DNA of 64,000 nucleotides, taken from the NCBI RefSeq assembly GCF_009755605.1, contig NZ_WPNZ01000019.1:124001-188000 (forward strand), written 5' to 3'. The position numbers and the translations under genes are program-made. Below, piece after piece: positions 23,248 to 30,904 of the stretch. Below the pieces are notes generated by a model. That model had not been told where the DNA came from. It made no database searches and was given only the letters and a program-made list of their open reading frames with translations. Source of the stretch: Streptomyces typhae (GTDB lineage Bacteria > Actinomycetota > Actinomycetes > Streptomycetales > Streptomycetaceae). Each line of letters begins with the position of its first letter. The first letter of the stretch is position 1.

Positions 23248-24126
23248 TCAGGCCGTCCAGCCCGCGGCGGGTCGGTCGAACCAGAGGTGCGCCTGTCCGG
23301 TGCCGATGGCGTTCTCGTACGCGCTGTAGCGGCGGGCGGGGGCGGTGCACCGCGAGCCGCCGAGGGCACCGGCGAGCGTCAGATAGTGGCCGAAGCGGCC
23401 CTCGGGGGCGTAGCGGTGGTACTGCGGCATGGTGGCGACGACCCTGTCGTGACGGCCGGACTCCAGCCAGGCGATGCGCTGTTCGTCGGCGGCCCGCGCT
23501 TGCGGGGAGACGACGTTGGCCGGGTCCCCGGCCATCCGGTCACGCAGCTCGGACAGGGGCCAGAAGCGGTGCGAGAAGCCGCCGGACGCGATGACCAGCA
23601 CACGTCGGGACAGCCGGGAGACGGCCTCTGCGAGGACCGCTCCGGTGCGCAGGAAGTCCTCGGCGGTCGCGGTCTGGCAGACCGACATCGACAGCCAGGG
23701 CACGCCGGGGCGGCCCAGGTGGGTCCAGAGGTTGAGCGTGGCGTAGTGGAGGGGGAGGTGGGGGTCGTCGTTCGCGGTCAGCCACAGCGCGTCCCGCTCG
23801 GCCACCGCGGCCACGGCGTGGGCCAGTCCGGGGTCGCCGGGTATGGCGTAGGGGATGCGGCTGAGTTCGCTCGGCATCTCGTCGGCGGTGAAGCACCCGG
23901 AGCGTTCCGCGTGGGCGGTGACGACGGTCTCGGTGGTGGTGGCCCAGTGGGTGTCGAGGACGAGCACGGCGTCGTGGCCGAGGGTGTCGATCACCTCGCC
24001 GCGCAGCCGGGCGAGGCCGGTGGCGAGGGTGAAGTCGCGGCCGCCGTTGGCCTCGACGCGCAGGGGTTCGGGAAACATGATGACGGGGGCGTGGGAGAGA
24101 AGTCCCGCGCCGACGATGGCGCCCAT
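23248..24126 (-). CDS. Class III extradiol ring-cleavage dioxygenase (LigB superfamily, HpaD-like)
   Basis: A 292-residue LigB-fold protein. Likely Fe(II) ligands and catalytic residues are seen in LLSHAPVIMF (His), VLVLDTHWATT (His), PHLPLHYATLNLW (His) and IASGGFSHRFWP (His). Enzymes of this type open catechols next to the diol (meta cleavage), for example 3,4-dihydroxyphenylacetate 2,3-dioxygenase. In this operon an HpaB-type hydroxylase would make the catechol. The 90-base gap to the flavin reductase and the common orientation place it in the operon. Some LigB-fold proteins are not oxygenases, so biochemical certainty is moderate. Confidence 0.83.
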   Translation of the reverse strand: MGAIVGAGLLSHAPVIMFPEPLRVEANGGRDFTLATGLARLRGEVIDTLGHDAVLVLDTHWATTTETVVTAHAERSGCFTADEMPSELSRIPYAIPGDPGLAHAVAAVAERDALWLTANDDPHLPLHYATLNLWTHLGRPGVPWLSMSVCQTATAEDFLRTGAVLAEAVSRLSRRVLVIASGGFSHRFWPLSELRDRMAGDPANVVSPQARAADEQRIAWLESGRHDRVVATMPQYHRYAPEGRFGHYLTLAGALGGSRCTAPARRYSAYENAIGTGQAHLWFDRPAAGWTA

Positions 24127-24240
24127 GTGCGGGTCTCCGTCCTGTCGTGACCGACGGTGGGTCTTGGGGGGGAGTCAACGGTGGGTCTTTTCTGGGCGGG
24201 AGCCGGGGTACCGGGGTGCCCCCGGGGCGGAGGGGGGCAG

Positions 24241-25239
24241 TCAGGGCACGAGGAGCAGCTTGCCGGTGGTGCGGCGCGCTGCCAGGTCGGTGTGCGCGTC
24301 CCGGGCCCGGTCGAGGGGATAGGTGGCTCCGACGGTGATGCGCAGCGTGCCGTCGGCGATCCGCGCGAAGACCTCGCCGGCGCGCCGCGTGAACTCCTCG
24401 ACGGTGGACCTGAAGTGCTCCAGGTAGGGCCGGGTGAGGGTCAGCGAGCCGCCCCGGAGCAACCGCATCACGTCCACGGGCGGCACGGGCCCGCTCGCGC
24501 CGCCGAAGAGGACCATGGTGCCCCGGCGGCGCAGGCTGTCCAGACCGGCGTCGAAGGTGGCGGCACCGACACCGTCGTACACGGCGTGCACGCCGTCACC
24601 GCCGGTCAGGTCCCGTACCGTGGCGGCGAGGTCGCGGCAGCGGTCGTAGCGGATGACGTCGTCGACACCGTTGGCCCGCGCCATCCGCTCCTTGGTGCCG
24701 CTGGAGACCGTACCGAGCACCCGCACCCCCCGCTGCTTGAGGAACTGGGTGAGGAGCAGGCCGACGCCGCCCGCGGCGGCGTGCACCAGCACCGTCTGGC
24801 CCGCCTCGGCCGGGAAGGAGTCGTTCACCAGGTAGTGGGCCGTCATGCCCTGCACGAGCGCGGCGGCGGCGGTCAGCAGGTCCATGCCGTCGGGGACGAC
24901 GACGGCCTTGTCCTCGGGGACGAGGACCTGCCCCGCGTAGCTGCCGAGGACGGTGGTCCAGGCGACGCGGTCACCGGCGGCGAACCGGGTGACTCCGGGA
25001 CCCGCGGCCAGTACCGTGCCGGAACCCTCCTCGCCGGGCACCGAGGGCAGGGGCAGCGGATAGCGGCCCTCGCGGCGGTAGATGTCGATGAAGTTGACGC
25101 CCGCGGCGGCCAGTTCGACCAGGATCTCGCCCGCGCCGGGTTCGCCGGGAGCGGGCTTGTGGACGGGCAGGAGGACGTCGGGGCCGCCGGTCTCCCGGAT
25201 CTCGATCGCCGGGATCACCGTGCTCGGTGTCTTGGACAT
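24241..25239 (-). CDS. Quinone oxidoreductase-like (MDR family) reductase
   Basis: A 332-residue zinc-free medium-chain reductase of the NADPH:quinone oxidoreductase type. It has GVNFIDIYRREGRYPLPLPSVPG at the substrate-domain entrance, the nucleotide-binding VHAAAGGVGLLLTQ, and the YDGVGAATFDAGL region. It may reduce a quinone or an enone/iminoquinone intermediate of locus 2. Two start sites are possible: ATG 25239 and ATG 25269 (30 bases upstream, in frame, overlapping the AsnB stop), each preceded by the same GCAAGGAGCGA ribosome-binding sequence. The inner start gives the family-typical N-terminus. Confidence 0.9.
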   Translation of the reverse strand: MSKTPSTVIPAIEIRETGGPDVLLPVHKPAPGEPGAGEILVELAAAGVNFIDIYRREGRYPLPLPSVPGEEGSGTVLAAGPGVTRFAAGDRVAWTTVLGSYAGQVLVPEDKAVVVPDGMDLLTAAAALVQGMTAHYLVNDSFPAEAGQTVLVHAAAGGVGLLLTQFLKQRGVRVLGTVSSGTKERMARANGVDDVIRYDRCRDLAATVRDLTGGDGVHAVYDGVGAATFDAGLDSLRRRGTMVLFGGASGPVPPVDVMRLLRGGSLTLTRPYLEHFRSTVEEFTRRAGEVFARIADGTLRITVGATYPLDRARDAHTDLAARRTTGKLLLVP

Positions 25240-25243
25240 CGCT

Positions 25244-25284
25244 TCGCTCCTTGCGGGGTGAGGGTGCATCAGCTCGCTCCTTGC
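25244..25284 (-). repeat. Duplicated ribosome-binding site before the quinone oxidoreductase
   Basis: The 11-base sequence GCAAGGAGCGA (coding strand) occurs at 25254-25244 and 25284-25274, 30 bases apart, each followed after 3-4 bases by an in-frame ATG. The outer copy lies in the last codons of the asparagine synthetase gene and its ATG overlaps that gene's TGA by one base. The reductase can therefore start at either site. Confidence 0.8.
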
Positions 25285-27167
25285 AGGCCTTGTGGAGGAC
25301 GGCGGTGCGGACCGAGGTCGACATCCACCCGGTAGGTGCGCAGCCAGTCGCCGAGACGGACGGTGGACTCCAGGAGGATGCGTTCGAACTCGGAGAGGGT
25401 GCCGTCGGTGGTCCTGTCGGAGAGCCGGCGTACGGCTGCCGGGTCCACGTAGCCGGCGAGCGGCGCGTCGTCGCCGGCGGTCGAGGCCCTGAGACCGGCG
25501 AGGAGGCCGCGGTCGTAGGCGGGGTCCTGGATGGAGGGGTACGCGGCCTTGGTGCGGCGCAGGACGGACTGCGGCAGGAGGTCGGCGGCGGCCTCGCGGA
25601 GCAGGCCCTTCTCCTGGCCGGTGCATGTCTTCATCGCCCAGGGGACGTTGAAGAGGTACTCGACGAGCCGGTGGTCGCAGAACGGCACCCGCCCCTCCAG
25701 GCCGCTGGCCATGCCCATCCGGTCCTTCTTGTCGAGCAGGATGGGCAGCCACCTGGTGAGCGTGAGGTGGGAGAGTTCACGGGTGCGCCGGTCCTCGGGG
25801 CTCTCGCCGTCCAGCCGGGGGACCTCGGCGAGCGCGCTGTGATAGAGGTCGGCCCGGTAAGCGGCGAGGTCGATGCCCTCCACGAACCAGGGCCGGAAGA
25901 GCGCGCCGGGGTCGAGGCCGCGGTGCGCGCCGAGCGCGAGCCACGGGAACGTCCCGGCGGCGCGGGCGGCGGGGTCGGAGAACCAGAGGTAACCGCCGAA
26001 CACCTCGTCGGCCCCCTCACCGGACAGCGCCACCGGGGCGTGCTCACGGACGGCCGCGAAGAGCTGGTGCAGGGAGACGTCCAGGTCGGCGAAGTTGAAC
26101 GGCAGGTCCCAGGCCGCGAGGACGCTCCCGCGCACCGCCGGGTCGAGGAGCGCGGCCCGGTCCAGGGTGATCGTGCGGTGCGCGCTGCCCACGTGCTCGG
26201 CGACCGCGCGGGCGTAGGGGCCGTCGGGCGTGGGCCTGATCAGGTCGCCGCGGAAGTGCTCCGCGTGGCCCGTGAAGTCCACGGCGAAGGTGGCGATCCG
26301 CTCGCCCTCGGCGGCACGGACACGCTGGGCCAGAGCGGTCACGGTGCTGGAGTCCAGGCCGCCGGAGAGCAGCGCCACCAGGGGCACGTCCGCGATCATC
26401 TGGCGCGGCACGATGTCGTCCAGGAGCTCGCGGACGGTGGCGACGGTGGTGGGCAGGTCGTCGGTGTGCGGACGGGCCTCCAGGGCCCAGTACCGCTCCT
26501 CGCGCAGGCCCCCGCGCCCGACCCGCAGCAGATGGCCGGGGACCAGCTCCCGCATGCCGGTGAACGGCACCCGGCCGGGCGTGCGTAGGAAGAGCAGCGC
26601 GTCGCAGAGCTCCTCGGCGGACGCGCCCGCCCGCACCAGCGGGTTGGCCAGCAGCGCCTTGGGCTCCGAGCCGAAGAGCACGCCCAGCGGGAGCGGATGG
26701 TAGTAGAGGGGCTTGACCCCGAGACGGTCACGGACCAGGAGGAGTTCCTCGCGCGCCGTGTCCCACAGGGCGAGGGAGTACATGCCGTTGAGGCGGTGCA
26801 CGAAGTCCGTGCCCCACTGGAGGTAGGCGCGCAGCGCCACCTCGGTGTCGCTGGACGTGGCGAACCGGTGGCCGTGCAGGGCGAGTTCGCCCCGCAGTTC
26901 GCGGTGGTTGTAGATCTCGCCGCCGTAGGAGATGACGGCGCGCGGCAGTTCGCCGCGCGGGCCGCGTTCCGGGGTGGCCATGGGCTGGACGCCGCGCTCC
27001 GGGTCGACGACGGCCAGACGCCGGTGGCCGAGCGCGGCGTGGGTGTCGAACCAGGTCCCGCCGTCGTCCGGGCCGCGGTGGACCAGGGTCCGCACCATCG
27101 CGTCGAGCGTGGCGGACTCGGTGGTGAGGTCGCGGGAGAAGTCGACCCAGCCGGTGATGCCGCACAT
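25269..27167 (-). CDS. Asparagine synthetase (glutamine-hydrolysing)-type amidotransferase
   Basis: A 632-residue class II amidotransferase. The nucleophile Cys2 (MCGITGWVDF), the RGPDDGG loop, the GEIYNHREL segment and SSDTEV define the glutaminase domain (1 to about 210). The synthetase domain carries the pyrophosphate loop LLSGGLDSS (about 267-274) and SGEGADEVFGGYLWF. All catalytic elements are intact. Inside a biosynthetic operon such enzymes commonly amidate a pathway carboxylate rather than aspartate, but primary asparagine synthesis cannot be excluded. It lies 31 bases after the HpaB-like gene. Confidence 0.92.
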   Translation of the reverse strand: MCGITGWVDFSRDLTTESATLDAMVRTLVHRGPDDGGTWFDTHAALGHRRLAVVDPERGVQPMATPERGPRGELPRAVISYGGEIYNHRELRGELALHGHRFATSSDTEVALRAYLQWGTDFVHRLNGMYSLALWDTAREELLLVRDRLGVKPLYYHPLPLGVLFGSEPKALLANPLVRAGASAEELCDALLFLRTPGRVPFTGMRELVPGHLLRVGRGGLREERYWALEARPHTDDLPTTVATVRELLDDIVPRQMIADVPLVALLSGGLDSSTVTALAQRVRAAEGERIATFAVDFTGHAEHFRGDLIRPTPDGPYARAVAEHVGSAHRTITLDRAALLDPAVRGSVLAAWDLPFNFADLDVSLHQLFAAVREHAPVALSGEGADEVFGGYLWFSDPAARAAGTFPWLALGAHRGLDPGALFRPWFVEGIDLAAYRADLYHSALAEVPRLDGESPEDRRTRELSHLTLTRWLPILLDKKDRMGMASGLEGRVPFCDHRLVEYLFNVPWAMKTCTGQEKGLLREAAADLLPQSVLRRTKAAYPSIQDPAYDRGLLAGLRASTAGDDAPLAGYVDPAAVRRLSDRTTDGTLSEFERILLESTVRLGDWLRTYRVDVDLGPHRRPPQGLQGAS

Positions 27168-27198
27168 GGTCGTTTCCTTTCTCGGCGCAGTCCGGGTC

Positions 27199-28830
27199 TC
27201 AGGGCTGCTCGGGCCCGAGCCAGGGGCCCCGGCGCCAGCCGTCGGTGTCGTAGTCGTCGAGGCACTCCTGGACGAGTTCCTCGCAGCGGGCGAGGCCGCC
27301 GCGCCGCGTGGCCCAGCGCAGCGCGTCGAGGCGGATCTGCTCGCCGTTGCCGGAGTAGTGGCGCTCGTACAGCTCGTGGCGGGCCCCGAACTCGGTGCCG
27401 ATGGTGTCCCAGACCAGCTTGAAGAGCTTGATCCGCTCCAGTGCGGAGGAGTCGGCGCCCCGGTAGTAGCGGTCGATGAGCGGCCGCAGCCCGGGGTCGG
27501 CGAGGTCGCGGACGCTGGCGGGGACGACCAGGGGCGCGCCGCCGAGCAGGGTCTCGAAGAGCTCGTGCACCCGGTTCCAGATGTGGGCGCTCACCATCCG
27601 CATCGCCGACGCGTGTTCCAGACGCGGTACGACCGTGCCGCCGGGGCCCGGCTCCGTGTCGTGCGTCATGGCGGTGGTGAGCGCCCCCACCAGGTCCCGC
27701 AGCGTGAGGAGTTCGCCGAGCCCGGCCCGTACTCCGCGGAAGACGTCCGTCCCGTTGGCCCGCGCGGCCCGGGACAGCAGCCCGGCCATCAGCTCCAGCT
27801 TGACGCCGAGGCGGATCGAGGACTGGAAGTTGTAGAGGTTGGGGAAGCCGGAGACGGCGTAGAAGCCGGTGGCGCGCTCGATGTCCCGGTGGACGAGCAC
27901 GTCCTCCCAGGGGATCAAGGCCTCGTCCATGACGAGGACGCTGTCGTTCTCGTCGAACCGGCTGCTGAGCGGATGGTCGAAGGGGCTCTGCGCGCGCCGC
28001 TCGTACGGGGTGCGGCAGATGAGTCGTACGCCGGGGTTGTCCATCCGTACGAAGAAGACCAGGGCGAACCGCTCCGCCGCGCCCTTCTCCAGGTGGGCGG
28101 AGCCGACCGGCGCGACGAAACCGGCGTTGGTCAGCGCCGAGCCGGTGCCGAGCATCTTCGCGCCGCTGACGACCACTCCGGCGTCGGTCTCGCGCACCGC
28201 GTGCACGAAGACGTCGCCCATGTCGTGGACGGCGCGCTTGCGGTCGACCGGCGGATTGATGATGACGTGGTTGAGGTGGAGCGCCTTGGCGGCGAACCGC
28301 CGGTACCAGGCGGTGGCGTTGGCGGCGAACGGGCCGTAGTAGTCGGCGCCGGCACCCAGTCCGGCCATGAAGGCCGCCTTGTACTCGGGGGTGCGGCCGA
28401 GGAAGCCGTAGCTCGTCCTGGCCCAGAGGGCGATCGCCTCGCGGGCCCGGACGAGGTCGGCGGTACTCCGGCTGGGCTTGAAGAAGTGGTGCGTGCGGAT
28501 GCCGGTGCCGGGGTCCACGCCGGTGAGCGCGCCGGAGGTGGCGGGGTCGTGCAGGGCGTCGTAGAGACGGGCGAGGGAGCGGGCCGCGTTGCGGAAGGCG
28601 GGGTGCCGGGTCACGTCCTCGACCCGCTCGCCGTCCACGTGGACGGCGCGGCCGTCGCGCAGGCTCTCCAGGTACTCGTCGCCCGTCATCAGGGTGTCGG
28701 CCCCGGCCGTCGGAGCGCCGGCCCCGGCCGTCGGAGCGCCGGCCCCGGTCGTCGGGGCGCTGGTTCCGGTCGTCGGGACGCCGACTCCGGTGGTCGCGGT
28801 GTCGTCGGCCGTTCGCGGCTCGGCGGTCAT
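27199..28830 (-). CDS. HpaB-type flavin-dependent aromatic hydroxylase (4-hydroxyphenylacetate 3-monooxygenase family)
   Basis: A 543-residue protein whose body from about residue 48 matches the HpaB/HpaH family: TGDEYLESLRDGR at the N-terminus, KPSRSTADLVRAREAI, YGPFAANATAWYRRF, HVIINPPVDR, and a Ser/Thr-rich flavin-contact GAKMLGTGSALTN. It should hydroxylate a phenol ortho to its OH with reduced flavin from the HpaC-like protein of the same operon. Residues about 12-46 form a Thr/Gly/Ala-Pro repeat not found in the family, encoded by a 21-bp minisatellite; translation might alternatively start at the internal Met just after it. The ATG at 28830 overlaps the upstream fused isonitrile-synthase gene (ATGA). 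Confidence 0.9.
   Translation of the reverse strand: MTAEPRTADDTATTGVGVPTTGTSAPTTGAGAPTAGAGAPTAGADTLMTGDEYLESLRDGRAVHVDGERVEDVTRHPAFRNAARSLARLYDALHDPATSGALTGVDPGTGIRTHHFFKPSRSTADLVRAREAIALWARTSYGFLGRTPEYKAAFMAGLGAGADYYGPFAANATAWYRRFAAKALHLNHVIINPPVDRKRAVHDMGDVFVHAVRETDAGVVVSGAKMLGTGSALTNAGFVAPVGSAHLEKGAAERFALVFFVRMDNPGVRLICRTPYERRAQSPFDHPLSSRFDENDSVLVMDEALIPWEDVLVHRDIERATGFYAVSGFPNLYNFQSSIRLGVKLELMAGLLSRAARANGTDVFRGVRAGLGELLTLRDLVGALTTAMTHDTEPGPGGTVVPRLEHASAMRMVSAHIWNRVHELFETLLGGAPLVVPASVRDLADPGLRPLIDRYYRGADSSALERIKLFKLVWDTIGTEFGARHELYERHYSGNGEQIRLDALRWATRRGGLARCEELVQECLDDYDTDGWRRGPWLGPEQP
28699..28803. repeat. 21-bp coding minisatellite, five units
   Basis: Five consecutive 21-base units occupy 28699-28719, 28720-28740, 28741-28761, 28762-28782 and 28783-28803. 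The first two are identical and later ones diverge progressively. They encode the GAPTAGA-like repeats at the N-terminus of the HpaB-type protein and keep the frame. Confidence 0.88.
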
Positions 28831-30743
28831 CGGACGAGACCCGGGTTGGACAGCGGCGGCGTGCCGAGGATCTGGACGCGGCGCAGATGCCGGGGCGCCC
28901 CGCTGGTGAAGGCGTTCCTGCCGTGCAGGAGGGTGTAGTTGTCCGTCACCAGCACGTCGCCGGTCCGCCAGCGGTGTGCGTAGAGGTGGGCAGGGTCGTA
29001 CAGGGCGGCCCGCAGGCTCCGGTGCAGCTCGGCCAGCTCCGCCTCGTCGGTCGGGCCGGAGAACTCCAGGTCGGGATGGTTGACGAAGGCGTCTCCGGCC
29101 GCCGCGGTCGGCTCGTGGTAGCGGATGACCGGGGTGCCGTGCACCGGGTGGGCCGTGACCACCGGGGAGCGGGTGGTGCTGTCGTAGTACTCCATCTCCC
29201 GGTGGTAGGTGCCGGTGGCCCGGGACCACAGGGCGCGGCTGTCCGGGTCGGCGTCGGCGAGCACGGCGACGGTGTCGGAGAAGATGGTCTCGCCGCCCTC
29301 GTCCGAACCCGGCGCGTGGACGCACTGGAAGATCTGGAACTCGGGGATGTGTTCCCGGTACATGCCGTCCCAGTGCATCGGCATGTGGCTGTGGCCGAAG
29401 ATGTGATCGGCGGGGTCCCGCTGCTGTACGAGGTCGAGGACGGTCCCGAACGGCCAGAGCGCGGGCTCGCCCCAGCGCTCGGCGTACGCGGCGAGTCCGC
29501 CCGCATCGGCGAAGCCCGCGAAGCCGCGCAGCAGGAGCAGCCGGTGCTCGTGGACGAGGGCGCGCAGCGGCGCCACGGGAAGGTCGGTCAGCGGGCGGTC
29601 GGCGTCCTTGGCGTGCAGGGCGAGCCCGAAGGGCGACAGCGCGTCGCTCCGCAGCCGGTGCGCGCCGAGCAGGTCGTGGTCAACGGGCATGGCTGGTCTC
29701 CTGCTGCGGTGTGGGTGTGGGTTCGGGTGTGAGGGCGGGGTGGGTTCGGGCGTGGGCGTGGCTGCGGTGCCGGTGGCGGTGGCGGCGGCTTCGGGCGGGG
29801 GCAGGACGAAGTGGCTGGGCCGCCCGTGGGCGGTCACCAGGCGCGCCCCTGCCGCCTCCGCCTCCGCACGCTTCATCAGGGTGAAGTGCCCGCCGCCGGT
29901 GTCCACGGCGACGCTGTGCCAGGGGGTGAGCCAGACGTCGGGGGTGTCCGCGAGCAGGACCCCGATCTTCCGTGTGCTGCACGGCTGCGGGTGGATGGAC
30001 AGGCGCAGGGCGTCCGGGAAGAGCTCGCCCAGCAGCTCGTCCCAGGCCCGGCTGCGTGCGATGACGCTGTAGGCGAGCGCGCGGCTGCGGCTCTGCAGTG
30101 CGGCGCGGCTGCCGGTGTACTGGGGGGTGGACAGGTCCTCCAGGAGGAACCTGGTGATGCCCCGGTACATGGGGACGAGGTCGCCGCCCCGGCGGACCTC
30201 GGCGCGGAGCTCGTCCTCGTGTGGTCCGCGGTCCGTCGTCAGTGCGGCGCGCATCCGAGCGGGGTCGGCGCCCCGGTAGACGTCGTCCAGGGTGAACTGA
30301 TCGAGGTGGTCGGCGCCGATCCGGTCGATCATGCGGTTCAGTGCGCGGGCGTAGCCGGTGACGTCGTCGTCGCTCACCCCGATGAGGTCGTTGAAGACCC
30401 GCCCGTCGGAGCAGATGCGGATGCGGGCGCCGGGCGGGTAGACCTCGGTGACGCGCGCGCAGAGCGAGTCGAGGAACTTCAGGGCGCGTTCCTCGGCGAG
30501 GTCGGGCAGCGGGCCGAGGACCTTGGCCGGGTTGGGGGACTTGGTGGGAAAGGCCGGGAGCAGGAAGTCGATCGTCCGGCCGTGCGCCATGGCCGTCTCG
30601 ACCGCGCCCCGGTGGTGCCGGACGCAGCGCAGACAGACCCTGCCGGCGCAACCGCCGCCACGGAGCCTGCGCTGGCGGACGAGCACCTCGCGGACCACTT
30701 CGATGGCGGCCAGTTCGGTATCGAGCGTGGCAAGTTCGTTCAC
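28827..30743 (-). CDS. Fused isonitrile synthase (PvcA/Dit1) and Fe(II)/2-oxoglutarate oxygenase (PvcB/TauD-like)
   Basis: A single 638-residue frame carries two enzymes normally encoded separately. Residues about 35-315 are a PvcA-type isocyanide synthase with FLLPAFPTKSPNPAKVLGPLPD, RICSDGRVFNDLIGV, and a C-terminal GGHFTLMKR; this family converts an amino acid (often Tyr or Trp) plus ribulose-5-phosphate to the isonitrile. Residues about 352-638 are a TauD/TfdA-type oxygenase with the HxD in PMHWDGMYRE and the distal His in LLHGRNAF. The linker (about 318-350) is Thr/Pro/His-rich low-complexity sequence. Met352 (29690) has a CAGGAGA site 8 bases upstream, so the oxygenase may also be made alone. 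Start: GTG 30743 after GGGAGG. It is the first enzyme gene of locus 2. Confidence 0.9.
   Translation of the reverse strand: MNELATLDTELAAIEVVREVLVRQRRLRGGGCAGRVCLRCVRHHRGAVETAMAHGRTIDFLLPAFPTKSPNPAKVLGPLPDLAEERALKFLDSLCARVTEVYPPGARIRICSDGRVFNDLIGVSDDDVTGYARALNRMIDRIGADHLDQFTLDDVYRGADPARMRAALTTDRGPHEDELRAEVRRGGDLVPMYRGITRFLLEDLSTPQYTGSRAALQSRSRALAYSVIARSRAWDELLGELFPDALRLSIHPQPCSTRKIGVLLADTPDVWLTPWHSVAVDTGGGHFTLMKRAEAEAAGARLVTAHGRPSHFVLPPPEAAATATGTAATPTPEPTPPSHPNPHPHRSRRPAMPVDHDLLGAHRLRSDALSPFGLALHAKDADRPLTDLPVAPLRALVHEHRLLLLRGFAGFADAGGLAAYAERWGEPALWPFGTVLDLVQQRDPADHIFGHSHMPMHWDGMYREHIPEFQIFQCVHAPGSDEGGETIFSDTVAVLADADPDSRALWSRATGTYHREMEYYDSTTRSPVVTAHPVHGTPVIRYHEPTAAAGDAFVNHPDLEFSGPTDEAELAELHRSLRAALYDPAHLYAHRWRTGDVLVTDNYTLLHGRNAFTSGAPRHLRRVQILGTPPLSNPGLVR
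29690..29800. repeat. Low-complexity CCCGAACCCAC/CCCACAC linker with out-of-frame stop
   Basis: The DNA between the synthase and oxygenase domains consists of near-repeats (ACGCCCGAACCCACCCC, ACACCCGAACCCACACCC). In the alternative frame it reads TPEPTPTPQQETSHAR followed by a TGA at 29682-29680, which would overlap the oxygenase start by 11 bases, exactly like an ordinary two-gene junction. An indel in these repeats could have fused, or could separate, the two genes. Confidence 0.6.
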
Positions 30744-30904
30744 CGTGCCTCCCGTCGTGGACTTCCTTCACCTTGGCCAGCGGGGGCACACGAAACGCAC
30801 AAAGCACGGCGGGGGCGGTGGGCACGACAGTCCCTGTTCGCTCGACGGTCTCGGTGTGCTCGGTGTGCTCTGCGAGCGCGGCGGGCGAGGCGGGCGAGGC
30901 GCCC

